This document shows, one piece after another, positions 1 to 8,928 of a stretch of DNA of 64,000 nt. Source of the DNA: Archilochus colubris. Its lineage: Eukaryota > Chordata > Aves > Apodiformes > Trochilidae. The notes beneath the pieces were generated by a model. The model was given only the letters and a program-made list of their open reading frames with translations. It did no database searches and was not told the DNA's origin. Every line of letters starts with the position of its first letter. Positions within the stretch are counted from its first letter, which is position 1. The translations under genes and the position numbers were made by a program. Where the stretch lies: positions 1,063,549-1,127,548 of the forward strand of contig CM041109.1 in assembly GCA_023079485.1 (NCBI GenBank). The letters are read 5' to 3'.

Positions 1-760
1 GTAAAGAGCTCTGCCTGGGCTGCTCGACTACCGGCGGACACCCTAGAGCCGAGCAGAGCTCCGGCTTGGGAACGGAGCGCGACGAGGAAAGGCGGACAGG
101 GCGCCGCCGCCCCGCCGCCGACCACTTCTTCCCTGGCTGCTCGGCTCCCCGCGGACGCCCCAGAGCCGAGCAGGGCTCCAGCGACTACAGGGGAAAAACG
201 GGGCACCGCCGCCCCGCTGCGTAACAGAGGTGGCCCCGCGGCTGCCTCAAGCTCGCACACTCTCGGTTCTCCCCGGGAGGTGAACTAGCGAAACGGAGAC
301 GCGGTTGGGGGGGCGCCGCCGCCCCGCCCGGATCACCAGCCTGGCCCCGCGGCCACCCTTCCGGGGTCGGTTTCGATCGGCTCCAGCTACGACTCACAGC
401 CGGAGAAGAGGGAAGAACGCAGGGCGCCGCCGCCTCTGCCCGGGAGCCCTTCGGGGAAAAGCTTTCTCTTGCCCTTTCGTGTGCTCCCTTGGACCGGCTT
501 TTTCTTTTTTCGGGGAGAGCCCTTCCTTCCGTCCGCCCAGGGAAACCGTGCCGAGGCGGCGCCGCCGCCGCCTCCACTCTCACCCTTGCCGGTCCGCCGG
601 GACGCTCCCTTCCCGGTCGGCAATCGGTTTCCGCTCCTGTGCCTTGGTGTGCTCCGCAGCACTACCCTCTCCCCTATATACGGACAGACGAAGTCAGTCC
701 CGCCGGGGGCTCCAAGACCGCAGCCTGTGGTGAGCCTAGAGGCGCGCCAGTCACGCCGCC
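1..760. repeat. CpG-rich GC repeat block
   Basis: Very CpG-rich sequence with imperfect repeats about 105-120 bases apart. The motif GGGCGCCGCCGCCCCG recurs near 98, 205, 311 and 422, and a segment with GAGCCGAGCAG recurs near 48 and 162. A TATATA sequence sits at 675-680 and a GGTGAGCC splice-donor-like site at about 729. No convincing protein is encoded: overlapping open frames exist on both strands, as expected of GC-rich DNA. It could be a CpG island with a first exon, a satellite, or rDNA-spacer-derived sequence given the 28S fragment nearby. I cannot choose between these. Confidence 0.5.
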
Positions 761-789
761 TTTTACGATGACGTAACTGGAGGCAGAGG

Positions 790-1510
790 AGAACAGCGAC
801 CCCTTCGGCGACTACCAGGAGGGGGCGCGGACAACCGGTCTACCTCGCTGCCAGAGACCGTCTCGCCTTGGTAGGTAGACCTGGCGACCGGCGCGGAGCC
901 GGGAAGACCTGGCCGCCGCCTTGGCGCCGGAGCCGGGCCGACCGGGCGGACCGTCCCGGAGCCGGGACCGGGACCGGGTAGACCCGGCCGCCGGCTTCTG
1001 AACCGGGAAGACCTGGCCGGCCGACCAGCCCGGAGCCGGACAGACCCTGCCGACCGGCCCGGAGCCGGAAGCGGGAAAACCCCGGGAACCGGCCGGGAGC
1101 CGGAACCGGGAAAAAACTGGAACTGGGGGTCCGTCCGGCTCGGAGCCAGCCGGGCGGACCCCGCGGTCAGGTTCAGAGACGGGTAGACGCGGCGGCCCTG
1201 CCCGGAGCCGGAACCGGGTAGGCCCGGTGGACCGTCCTGAAGCCGGGTTTCGGGCAGACCCGGCCGCCGGCTTCTGAACCGGGTAGACCTGGCGGACCGG
1301 CCCGGAACCGGAGAAACCTGAGCGGACCGGCCCGGAGCCGTGCAGCCCCCCGCGGTCGGGCTCGGAACCGGAAGCGGGAAAACCCGAGGCACCGGCCCGG
1401 AGCTGGGTCGGGGTAGACCCGGCCGCCGGCTCCTGTACCGGGGAGACCTGGCGAACCGAACCCGGAACCGGAAGCGGGAAAACCCGGGGAACTTTCCGGG
1501 AGCTGGCGTA
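790..1510. repeat. GC-rich minisatellite (CCGGAGCCGG-type)
   Basis: Tandem degenerate units rich in CCCGGAGCCGGAACCGGG alternating with GACCTGGC or GTAGACCCGGCCG, roughly 60 bases per unit. Long open frames on the minus strand across it are by-products of the repeat. It ends abruptly where the 28S-like sequence begins. Confidence 0.7.
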
Positions 1511-1729
1511 CACGGTCTGTATTCGTACTGAAAATCAAGATCAAGCGAGCTTTTGCCCTTCTGCTCCACGGGAGGTTTCCGTCCTCCCTGAGCTCGCCTT
1601 AGGACACCTGCGTTACGCTTTGACAGGTGTACCGCCCCAGTCAAACTCCCCACCTGCCGCTGTCCCCGGAGCGGGTCGCGCCCGGCACGCGCCGGGCGCT
1701 TGGCGCCAGAAGCGAGAGCCCCCCTCGGG
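1511..1729 (-). rRNA. 28S rRNA fragment (large-subunit domain V region), truncated
   Basis: Read on the minus strand this matches the vertebrate 28S rRNA section around the P-loop helix: GACTGGGGCGGTACACCTG, GCAGGTGTCCTAAGGCGAG, then GAGCAGAAGGGCAAAAGCTC and TTGATTTTCAGTACGAATAC are all recognisable. The upstream GGCGCCAAGCGCCCGG element is also present, with a shortened variable loop next to it. Only about 219 bases of a molecule of about 4 kb are here. A few bases differ from the conserved sequence as I recall it, so this is a dispersed, non-functional rDNA scrap, not a working rRNA gene. At 1726-1748 the sequence jumps to a second copy of its own 1569-1591 segment. Confidence 0.9.
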
Positions 1730-1835
1730 AGGTTTCCGTCCTCCCTGATCCCCTCAGGACCCCCCCATGTCCCCTCAGGACCCCCCCAGATCCCCTCAGG
1801 GCTCCCCCATCTCCCTCTCCCCTCCCTCACCCATT
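1730..1835. repeat. short CCCCTCAGGACCCCCC repeat
   Basis: About six units of TCCCCTCAGGACCCCCC follow the re-entry into a 28S-derived GGAGGTTTCCGTCCTCCC segment. No gene is seen. Confidence 0.6.
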
Positions 1836-1839
1836 CTCT

Positions 1840-2010
1840 CCAGCGCCATTTTCCCCACGGTCCGTTAGGAAACTCCTTCCCAATCGCTTTCCGCTTCCGG
1901 GGGGACGGTTGTGGCAGTGACACCGTGGCGCAGCCAATCGGAGCGCTTCTCGCTCGGCACCGACTAATGGGAAGGCGTTGTTAGGCAGGTTATGCAAATG
2001 AGTGGTGGGA
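1840..2010 (+). promoter_or_regulatory. promoter-like region upstream of GTF2H4
   Basis: This non-repetitive stretch holds a cluster of promoter motifs: GCGCCATTTTCC (YY1-like) near 1842, GCTTCCGG (ETS-like) near 1890, CAGCCAATCGG (NF-Y CCAAT box; CCAAT at 1934-1938) and a perfect octamer ATGCAAAT at 1992-1999. The motif order and GC content fit a TATA-less housekeeping promoter, as expected for a TFIIH subunit gene starting about 0.85 kb downstream. The motifs are seen; promoter activity is inferred. Confidence 0.5.
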
Positions 2011-2039
2011 AAGGCGCGCCGTGGGCTTTTCCCGTGTAT

Positions 2040-2200
2040 CGGGAAGGACTGGGAGGAGCTGGGAGGGAACTGGGAAGTACTGGGAGGAACTGGGAGGGGC
2101 TGGGAACACTCTGGGAGGAACTGTTAGATACTGGTAGTGACTGGGATCACCCTGGGAACACACTGGGAGGGACTGGGAGCGCACTGGGTGGTCTGGTTTG
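2040..2200. repeat. ACTGGGAGG minisatellite
   Basis: Units of 10-12 bases built on ACTGGGAGGA or ACTGGGAGGG. The same unit recurs in a GTF2H4 intron at 7883-8832 and again at 21970-22255. Confidence 0.85.
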
Positions 2201-2211
2201 GGGTGTGGTTT

Positions 2212-2640
2212 ATGGGGGCGTGGCCTGAAGAAGTAGGGAGGCGTGGTTTGTAGATAAGGGGCGTGGTTTATGCGTGAGGGGCGTGGTTAACGTGGGAGGG
2301 CGTGGCTTGTGGGTGAGGGGCGTGGCTTGCCTGTTAAGGGGGGTGCTTTGTGTGGGTGGGGGCGTGGTTTTATGTGAGGGGCGTGGCTTATAGTGAAGGG
2401 GCGGGGTTTGTACGACACGGGGCGTGGCTTACCCAGGGGGCGTGGCTTATATATAAAGGATGCTGATTGTACTAAGGGGGCGTGGTTTATATTAGGGGCG
2501 TGGCTTTTGTTTGGGGGCGTGGTTAGCACGGGGTGTGGTTTGTGTCTGAGGGGGCGTGGTTTACAGGGAGGTGTGTTGTCTATATAAGGAGGCGTGGCTT
2601 ATAGCAGAGCGGGCGTGGTTTACATCCGAGGGGGCGTGTC
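2212..2640. repeat. GGGGCGTGG minisatellite
   Basis: About 16-18 units of GGGGCGTGGYTT with variable spacers of 8-20 bases. The core is a GC/CACCC-type binding site for Sp1/KLF proteins, so it could act as a promoter-proximal cluster. It is followed by CCACGTGACC (E-box) near 2650. The same core on the opposite strand forms the array at 15270-15655. Confidence 0.85.
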
Positions 2641-2841
2641 CACGCCCTCCCCACGTGACCTCGCTCGGGCGGATTTGGGGCCCAATTTGGGGGTGGGGGG
2701 GTCGAGAAAATGGGGGGCGGGGGAGCTCGTCTCCCTCCTCCCTCCCCCCACCATTGGCAGACCCCCGTGGTGACCCCCTCCGCCATTTTGTCTCCTCAGA
2801 ACCCCCCCCCCCCGAGGTGGCGGTGGGGGGCAGGGGGCTCC

Positions 2842-3025
2842 ATGGAGGTCCCCGCACCCCCCCCCTCCACCTCCCCTCTCCTCCTCCTCCTCCTCCTCGA
2901 CCCCCCCCGTCCCCCCCCGCGGGCATCTGCGCTGCAAGAACCTCCCCGAGTTCCTGAGGGGGCTGAGCCCCCCCCCTGCTCGATCGGCTCTATGGGCACC
3001 CAGCACCCTGTCTGGCTGTGTTCAG
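2842..3025 (+). CDS. GTF2H4: GTF2H4 exon 1 (first coding exon), frameshifted in C-runs
   Basis: The best start is the ATG at 2842 (MEVPAPPP), followed by a Pro/Leu-rich stretch absent from the mammalian protein. The conserved HLRCKNLPEFLRGLSP reads in a second frame from 2924, and LLDRLYGHPA-CLAVF in a third from 2976. Both frame changes fall in runs of 8-9 cytosines. It ends TTCAG with a gtggg donor. Homopolymer length errors are the simplest explanation. Confidence 0.75.
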
Positions 3026-3029
3026 GTGG

Positions 3030-4100
3030 GACCCCCCCCCAAAAATAAAAATAAATTGTCCTGACACCCCCCCAAAAAATTCCTGAGACCCCCCCTGAGT
3101 AACCCAGGAAAATCCTGACCCCCCAGAAGAACCCTGAGCACCCCAAAAAGTCCTGAGATCCCTGACACCCCCAAAAGAATCCTGACACCCCCCTGAGCAC
3201 CTAAAAAAATCCTGACCCCCCCCCAAAAAAAAAAATCCTGACCCCCCCCTGAGTAACCCAGGAAAATCCTGACCCCCCCACAAAAGGATCCTGAGCACCC
3301 CAAAAAGTCCTGAGATCCCTGACACTCCCCCCAAAAAAATTATCCTGAGCCCCCCCTGAGCACCCAAAAAAAATCCTGAGCCCCCCTTGAGCACCCCAAC
3401 CCCCCCCTAAAAAAATATCCTAGGCCCCCCCTGAGCACCCCAAAAAAATCCTGAGATCCCTGACCCCCCCAAATAAAATCCAGACCCCTCCTGAGCACCC
3501 CAAAAAAAATCCTGAGCCCCCCCTGAGTAACCCCAAAAAATCTTGAACCCCTCTGAGCACCCTAAAAAATCCTGATCCCCCCAAAATAACCCAACCCCCC
3601 CAAAAAATATTCTGACCCCCCCCAAGCACCCCCAAAAAAATCTGAGCCCCCCCTGAGCCCCCCTAAAATAACCCAACCCCCCCCGAACACCCCTGGAAAG
3701 TTCTGACGCCCCCCAGCACCCCAAAAAAAATCTTGACCTCCCCCAAAATAACCCAACCCCCCCCTGAGCACCCCAAAAAAATCCTGATCCCCCCTTAGAG
3801 AACCCCAAAAAAAACCCCTGACCCCCCCCCAACACCCAAAAAAATCCAGACCCCCCCTGGGTGCTGGGGGGGCGTTTGGGGGTGCCCTGAGGGGGGGGTT
3901 GGGATTTTGGGGTGCTCCGGGGGGGGGGTTTGGGGTGCAAACCCCTTGCCCCCGCCAAGGCATCACCCACATCTGGTGAAGGGGGGGGGTGTTGGTTTTT
4001 GGGGTGCTGGGGGGGCTCAGGGTGTTTTTGGGGTGGCTGGGGGGACTCAGGGTGTTGGGGGGGGTTTGGGGGTGCCCGTGGGGGGGTTTTGGGGTGCTGA
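3030..4100. repeat. intron 1 array: C-run half then G-run half
   Basis: From 3030 to about 3860 the + strand repeats CCCCCCTGAGCACCCCAAAAAAATCCTGA-type units of about 30-40 bases. From about 3866 it switches to GGGGTTTTTGGGGTGCTGGGG units, the complementary composition. No gene is seen. Confidence 0.85.
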
Positions 4101-4121
4101 CCCCCCCATGCCCCCCCCCAG

Positions 4122-4226
4122 GGAGCTGCCAGGCCTGGCCCAAGCTGCTGTGCTGCGGATGCTGTTCCTGGAGCAGCCCCTGCCCGAGGCTGCTGTGGCC
4201 CTTTGGGTGAAGAAAGAGCACGAAAA
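4122..4226 (+). CDS. GTF2H4: GTF2H4 exon 2
   Basis: Acceptor cccccccag, donor AAgtgg. Encodes [20 protein letters not shown] and then [14 protein letters not shown], matching the p52 N-terminal region closely. The phase joins exon 1 (AG|G, Arg) and exon 3 (AA|A, Lys). Confidence 0.95.
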
Positions 4227-4660
4227 GTGGGGGCTGGGGGGGCCCTGAGGGTGCTGGGGGGGTCCTAAGGGTGGTCTTGGGGGGTTTTGTGGGTGCTGGG
4301 GAGGTTTTTTTTGGGGGTGGGGGGGTGCTGTCCTGGGGGGTGCTGGGGTATTTTTGGGAGGGGGTCTGAGGGTGCTGGGGGGGGTCCTGGGGGTGCTGGG
4401 AGGGTCCTAAGGGTGGTTCTTACGGGGTTCTGTGGGTGCTGGGGAGGTTTTTTTGGGGGGTGGGGGGGTCCTGAGGGTGCTGGGGGGGTCTTGAGGGTGC
4501 TGGGGATTTTTTTGAGGGGGCCCTGAGGGTGCTGGGGGGGTCCTAAGGATGGTCTTGGGGGGCTTTATGGGTGCTGGGGAGGTTTTGGGGGGTGCTAGGG
4601 GGGTCCTATGGGTGCTGAGGGTGCTTTTGGTGTGGGGGGGGTCCCGGTGGGTGGGTGAGG
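4227..4660. repeat. intron 2 G-rich tandem repeat
   Basis: Units of GGGTGCTGGGGGGGTCCTGA, some including TTTTTTGGGGG, each about 25-40 bases. Dense G-runs on the coding strand make G-quadruplex RNA likely. Confidence 0.85.
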
Positions 4661-4714
4661 GGGGGTCCAACCCTGTGTCGTCATCCCCCCCCCTCTTTTT
4701 CTTGTCTCCTTCAG

Positions 4715-4799
4715 AGAGCAGCAGGAGATCCGGGAGGTGCTGCTGGGGCTGAGGCTCTGGCACCCCCAAACCCTCCCGGGGGGGCTCCTGCTGGGGGGG
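4715..4799 (+). CDS. GTF2H4: GTF2H4 exon 3
   Basis: Acceptor cttcag. Encodes EQQEIREVLLGLRLWHPQTL then PGGLLLGG, corresponding to the LLSGLRIWHTQLLPGGL section of mammalian p52. It ends at a GGGGG|gtgaag donor in phase 0, which does not fit exon 4 (needs phase 2). An exon is therefore missing between them. Confidence 0.85.
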
Positions 4800-5460
4800 G
4801 TGAAGGGGGGGGCACAGCGGGGGGGGGGGCAAAAAAAGGGGGTTTGGGGGGGGCAAAAGGGGGTTTGGCGAAAGGGGGTTTGGGGGTCCTGGGGGGACTT
4901 GGGGGGAATTAAATGAAGGGGGGGGGTTAAATTAATTTGGGGGGGTCAAATTAATTTAGGGGGGGGACTTAGGGGGGTTTTGGGGTGAATTGGGGGGTCC
5001 TGGGAGGGGATTTGGGAGGGGTTTGGGGGGGATTAAATGAAGGAGGGACCAGATTAAATTTGTGGGGGCTTTAAATTAAATTCGGGGGGGTCAAATTAAA
5101 TTGGGGGGAGCAAATTAAATTGGGGGGGGCCTTAGGGGGTGTTTTGGGGTGAATTTGGAGATCATAGGAGGGGATTTGGGGGGGGATTTGGGGATCCTGG
5201 GAGGGTGGGTGGGTGAGCAACGATTTTTGGAGGGGGGAGGGAAATGGGGGGGGGGGTCCAGGGGGTATTTTTTGGGGGGGGGAGAGGGGGGCAGCACAGA
5301 GATTTGGGGTAAAAAAGGGGAAGATGCTGAGTTTTGGGGTGATGGGAAGGGATGGGGGGGATGGGGAAGGGGGGGAACGAATGGGAAAGGGGGGGATTAA
5401 ATGGGGGGGAGTCAAATAAAATTGGGGGGGGGGGTTTCTGATGAATATTTGGGGGGCGTC
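4800..5460. repeat. intron 3 G-rich repeat and gap in GTF2H4
   Basis: GGGGGG-rich units with AAATTAAATT spacers recur from about 4910 to 5130, followed by more irregular G-runs. This interval should hold an exon of length 3n+2, but none is recognisable. Confidence 0.75.
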
Positions 5461-5464
5461 TCAG

Positions 5465-5561
5465 GATCAAAGCTTGGTCAGATGATACCAGCCAGCTGGG
5501 ACCTGACAAACACGCCCGGGATGTTCCAGCCCTGGATAAATACGCAGAGGAACGGTGGGAG
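5465..5561 (+). CDS. GTF2H4: GTF2H4 exon 4
   Basis: Acceptor gtctcag, donor GAGgtggg. Reads [20 protein letters not shown] then [12 protein letters not shown], nearly identical to mammalian p52. It needs two bases from the preceding exon, which is not found. Confidence 0.95.
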
Positions 5562-5685
5562 GTGGGCTTGGGGGGGGCTCTGTTTAATTAATTTAATTAT
5601 TATTAATTGGGAGGGGGGGTTTAAGGGTGGTTCTCACCTCATAAAAAATAAATAAAATTCAATCATCCTTTTTTTTTTTTTCCAG

Positions 5686-5774
5686 GTAATTTTGCATTTC
5701 ATGGTGGGCTCCCCCACGGCTGCTGTCAGCCAGGACCTGGCTCAGCTCCTGGTGCAGGCTGGGCTGATGAAAAG
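5686..5774 (+). CDS. GTF2H4: GTF2H4 exon 5
   Basis: Preceded by an uninterrupted polypyrimidine tract and ccag. Encodes [20 protein letters not shown] then LLVQAGLMK. The donor gtgagg follows AAAAG, and phase 2 matches exon 6. Confidence 0.95.
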
Positions 5775-5775
5775 G

Positions 5776-7085
5776 TGAGGGAGGGGGATTTGGGGGGGGG
5801 TCTGTGGGGTGCTGGGGGGGGGTCTAGAAGGATTTGGGGGGGTCCTGGAGGGGTTTGGGAGGGGTTCTGGGGGAGTTTGGGAGGTCCTGTGGAGTCTAGA
5901 AGGATCTGGGGGGGGCGGTTGGGGGGGTTGTAAGGGGGTTTGGGGGGGTCCTGGAGGGGTTTGGGGGGATCTGGGGGGAGTTTGGGGGGTCCTGGAGGGG
6001 TTTGGAGGGTCCTGGGGGAGGTTGAGGGGATCTGGGGGGGTTTAGAAGGATTTTGAGGGGGTTCGGGGGGGGTTTCGGGGGGTCTTAAGGGGGCTTGGGG
6101 GGGTCTGTGGGGTCCTGGGGCGGTTTAGAAAAATCTGGGGGGGGTCTAGAAGTATCTGGGGGGGAGTCTTAAGGGGTTTGGGGGGGTCTTGAAGGATTTG
6201 GGGGGGGGCTCTTAAGGGGGTTTGGGGAGGTCCTGGAGGGATTTTGGGGGTCCTGAGGGGGGTGTGGAAGGATCTGGGGGGGGTCTTAAGGGGGATTGGG
6301 GGTGCCAGGGGTGTCCTGGAGGAGTTTGGGGGGTCCTGGGGGGGTGTAGAAGGATTTTGAGGGGGTTCTGGGGGGGTTGGGGGGATCTGGGGGGGTCTTA
6401 AGGGGGTTTGGGGGGAGTTAAGAAGGATCTGGGGGGGGTCTAGAAGGGTCTGAGGGGGTTTGGGGGGGGTTAGAAAAATTTAGGGGGGGTCTAGAAGGAT
6501 CTCGGGGGGTCCTGGGGGTCTTAAGGGGGCTTGGGGGGGTCCTGGAGGGATTTGGGGGGGGTCCTGGGGGACTTTGGGGAGGTTGGGGGGCCCTGGGGGG
6601 GGTTTAGAAGGATCTGGGGAGAGTCTGGAAGGATTTGGGGGGGGTCTTAAGGGGGTTTGGGGGGCTTTGGGGGGGGTCCTAGGGGGTTTGGGGGGTCCTG
6701 GGGGGGTCTAGAAAGATTTGGGGGGGGGCTGGGGGGGAGTCTAGAAAAATTTGGGGGGGGTCCTGGGGGGGTCTAGAAGGAGTGGGGGGAGTCTTGGGGA
6801 GGCCGTAAGGTGGTTTGGGGGGGGTCCTGGAGGGGTTTGGGGGGTCCTGGGGGGGTTTGCGGGGTCTTGAAGGATTTGGGGTGGGGCTGGGGGGGTTTGG
6901 GGGGTTCTTATGGGGGCTTGGGGGGTCCTGGGGGGGTCCTGGGGGCTTTGGGGGGCTCTGGGGGGGGTCTAGAAAGATTTGGGGGGGTCCTGGGGGAGTT
7001 TGGGAGGTCCTGGGGGGGGTTTAAAGGGTTTTATGATCCTGGGGCTTTCTTTATGGTTTGGGGGGGGCTCTGTGAGGTTTTTGGG
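5776..7085. repeat. intron 5 GGGGGTCTAGAAGGATTTGG array
   Basis: About 1.3 kb of units containing GGGGGTCCTGGGGGG, TTTGGGGGG and TCTAGAAGGAT(C/T)TGG. It is the longest G-run intron of the gene. Confidence 0.9.
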
Positions 7086-7143
7086 GTGTGTGTCCCCCCA
7101 AAAAACCCTTTAACAAATCTCCCCCCCCCCCAAATTTCCCCAG

Positions 7144-7252
7144 TGAGGGGGGGGAGCCCCCCAGTATCACCTCAGCTGGGTTCCAGTTCCTGCTCCTCGA
7201 CACCCCAGCCCAGCTCTGGTATTTCATCCTCCAGTACCTCCGGGGGGCTGAG
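7144..7252 (+). CDS. GTF2H4: GTF2H4 exon 6
   Basis: Acceptor ccccag, donor GAGgtgaga. Encodes [20 protein letters not shown] then [17 protein letters not shown], a highly conserved p52 segment. Confidence 0.95.
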
Positions 7253-7254
7253 GT

Positions 7255-7800
7255 GAGAGGGGGGGCCCCAAAAATCCGGGGGGGTCCCCAAAACCCTGGA
7301 GGGGTCCCCAGAAATCTCAGGACCCCCCCCCAGCCCCCCAATTTTTTTTTAATCCCAATTTTCCCTTAAATTTCTGATGCCTTGTTCTCTGTAACTTGGG
7401 GGGGGGATTAAAAATGGGGTACCCCTAATTGGGGGGGACCCCAAAATCCTGGGGGGGCCCCCAAAAATCCGGGGGGGTCCCCAAAAATCTCAGGACCCCC
7501 CCCCCCAACCCCCCAGTTTTTTTTAATCAAAATTTTCCTCTCAGTTTTTAGTCCTTTATTCACAATTTGGGGGGGGGGGGAGGACTAAAAATGGGGTCCC
7601 CAAAATCCTGGGGGTCCCCCCAAAATCCTGAAATTCTGGGGGGGTCCCCAAAAACGCAGGGGGGGGTCTCCAAGGCCCCCCCAAACCCCCTCCTCCCCCC
7701 AATCTCATCCTCCAGCAGATGGGGAGGGGGAGGGGGGGCCAAAATTCGGGGGTCCCCAAAACTTGGGGGGGTCCCCAAACCCCCCCCCCCACCCCTTTTT
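7255..7800. repeat. intron 6 tandem duplicate with CCCCAAAA/GGGG units
   Basis: Two copies about 190 bases long follow one another. Each contains TCCCCAAAAATC, a C-run, a T-run with TTTAATC and a G-run followed by TAAAAATGGGGT. A third partial copy follows. Units are internally self-complementary (GGGGG and CCCCC runs alternate). Confidence 0.75.
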
Positions 7801-7813
7801 TTGGCTCCCCCAG

Positions 7814-7882
7814 GCCCGGGGAATGGATCTGGTGGAGATCTTGTCCTTCCTGTTCCAGTTGAGCTTCTCCACTCTGGGCAAG
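7814..7882 (+). CDS. GTF2H4: GTF2H4 exon 7
   Basis: Acceptor ccccag, donor AAGgtgggg. Encodes ARGMDLVEILSFLFQLSFST then LGK. Exactly 23 codons, phase 0 at both ends. Confidence 0.95.
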
Positions 7883-8832
7883 GTGGGGGGAACTGGGAGG
7901 GACTGGGAGGAACTGGGAGGGACTGGGAGGGACTGGGTGGGGGGGAGGAGGGTGAAGAAAGGGCTGGGGGTTGGGTGGGAGGGGGTAACTGTGTTGAACT
8001 GGGAGGAACTGGGAGGAAATCACAGGAGGATTAGTCGAGCTGGGAGGAACTGGGGGCTACTGGGAGGAACTGGGAGGGACTGGGAGGGGGGGAGGAGGGT
8101 GAAGGAAGGACTGGGGGATGGCTGGGAGAGGGTAACTGGGAGGAACTGGGAGGAAATCCCAACAAGGTTGGTGTGTGGAGCTTGGAGGGGTTACTGGGAG
8201 GGACTGGGAGGAACTGGGATGGACTGGGAGGGGGGGAGGACGGTGAAGAAAGGGCTGGGGGTTGGGTGGGAGGGAGTAACTGGGTTGAACTGGGAGTAAC
8301 TGGGAGTAACTGGGAGGTGCTGTCCCCGGGGTTCTTCCCTGGAGGACGGGAGGCTTTAGGGTGTTACTGGGATGAACTGGGAGTAACTGGGATGAACTGG
8401 GAGCTTTCATTCCCTGGGTTATTCCATGGATGACTGGGAGGGTTTAGGGGTTACTGGGAGCTACTGGGAGTAACTGGGAGGTGCTGTTCTCAGGGTTATT
8501 CTCTGGAGGACGGGAAAGTTTGAGGTGTTACTGGGAGTTACTGGGTGCAACTGGAAGTAACTGGAAGGTGTTGTCCCCAGGATTACCTCGTGGAGGACAT
8601 GGTGGGGGTGGCGGTTACTGGGATGAACTGGGAGCAACTGGGAGTAACTGGGAGGTGCTGTCCCCAGGATTACTCCATAGAGGATGTGGTGGGGGTGGCA
8701 GTTACTGGGATGAACTGGGAGTAACTGGGAGGTGCTGTTCCCGGGGTCATCCCCTGGAGGACGGGGGGGTTTAGGGTGTTACTGGGATGAACTGGGCTGA
8801 ACTGGGAGTTAACTGGGAGGTGTTTTCCCCAG
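7883..8832. repeat. intron 7 ACTGGGAGG minisatellite with copied exon starts
   Basis: ACTGGGAGGA/ACTGGGAGTA units of about 10 bases fill the intron. From 8320 a higher-order unit of about 76-89 bases appears, each carrying a variant of the exon 8 acceptor plus the first 12-17 exon bases. Confidence 0.9.
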
Positions 8833-8916
8833 GATTACTCTGTGGAGGGGATGAGTGAGTCCCTGCTCACCTTCCTGCAGCACCTCCGGGAGTTTGGCCT
8901 CGTCTTCCAGAGAAAG
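8833..8916 (+). CDS. GTF2H4: GTF2H4 exon 8
   Basis: Acceptor ttttccccag, donor AAGgtgaca. Encodes [20 protein letters not shown] then FGLVFQRK; 28 codons, phase 0 at both ends. The acceptor and first codons are copied several times in the preceding intron. Confidence 0.95.
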
Positions 8917-8928
8917 GTGACAGGAGGG

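Noticed and set aside
671..735. TATATA and GGTGAG as a definite promoter with first exon
   Set aside because: No downstream exon can be connected, and the block is repetitive. Kept only as a remark.
763..1923. 386-residue open frame on the minus strand
   Set aside because: It runs through the GC minisatellite and the 28S rRNA fragment (its middle is translated rRNA), so it is not a protein gene.
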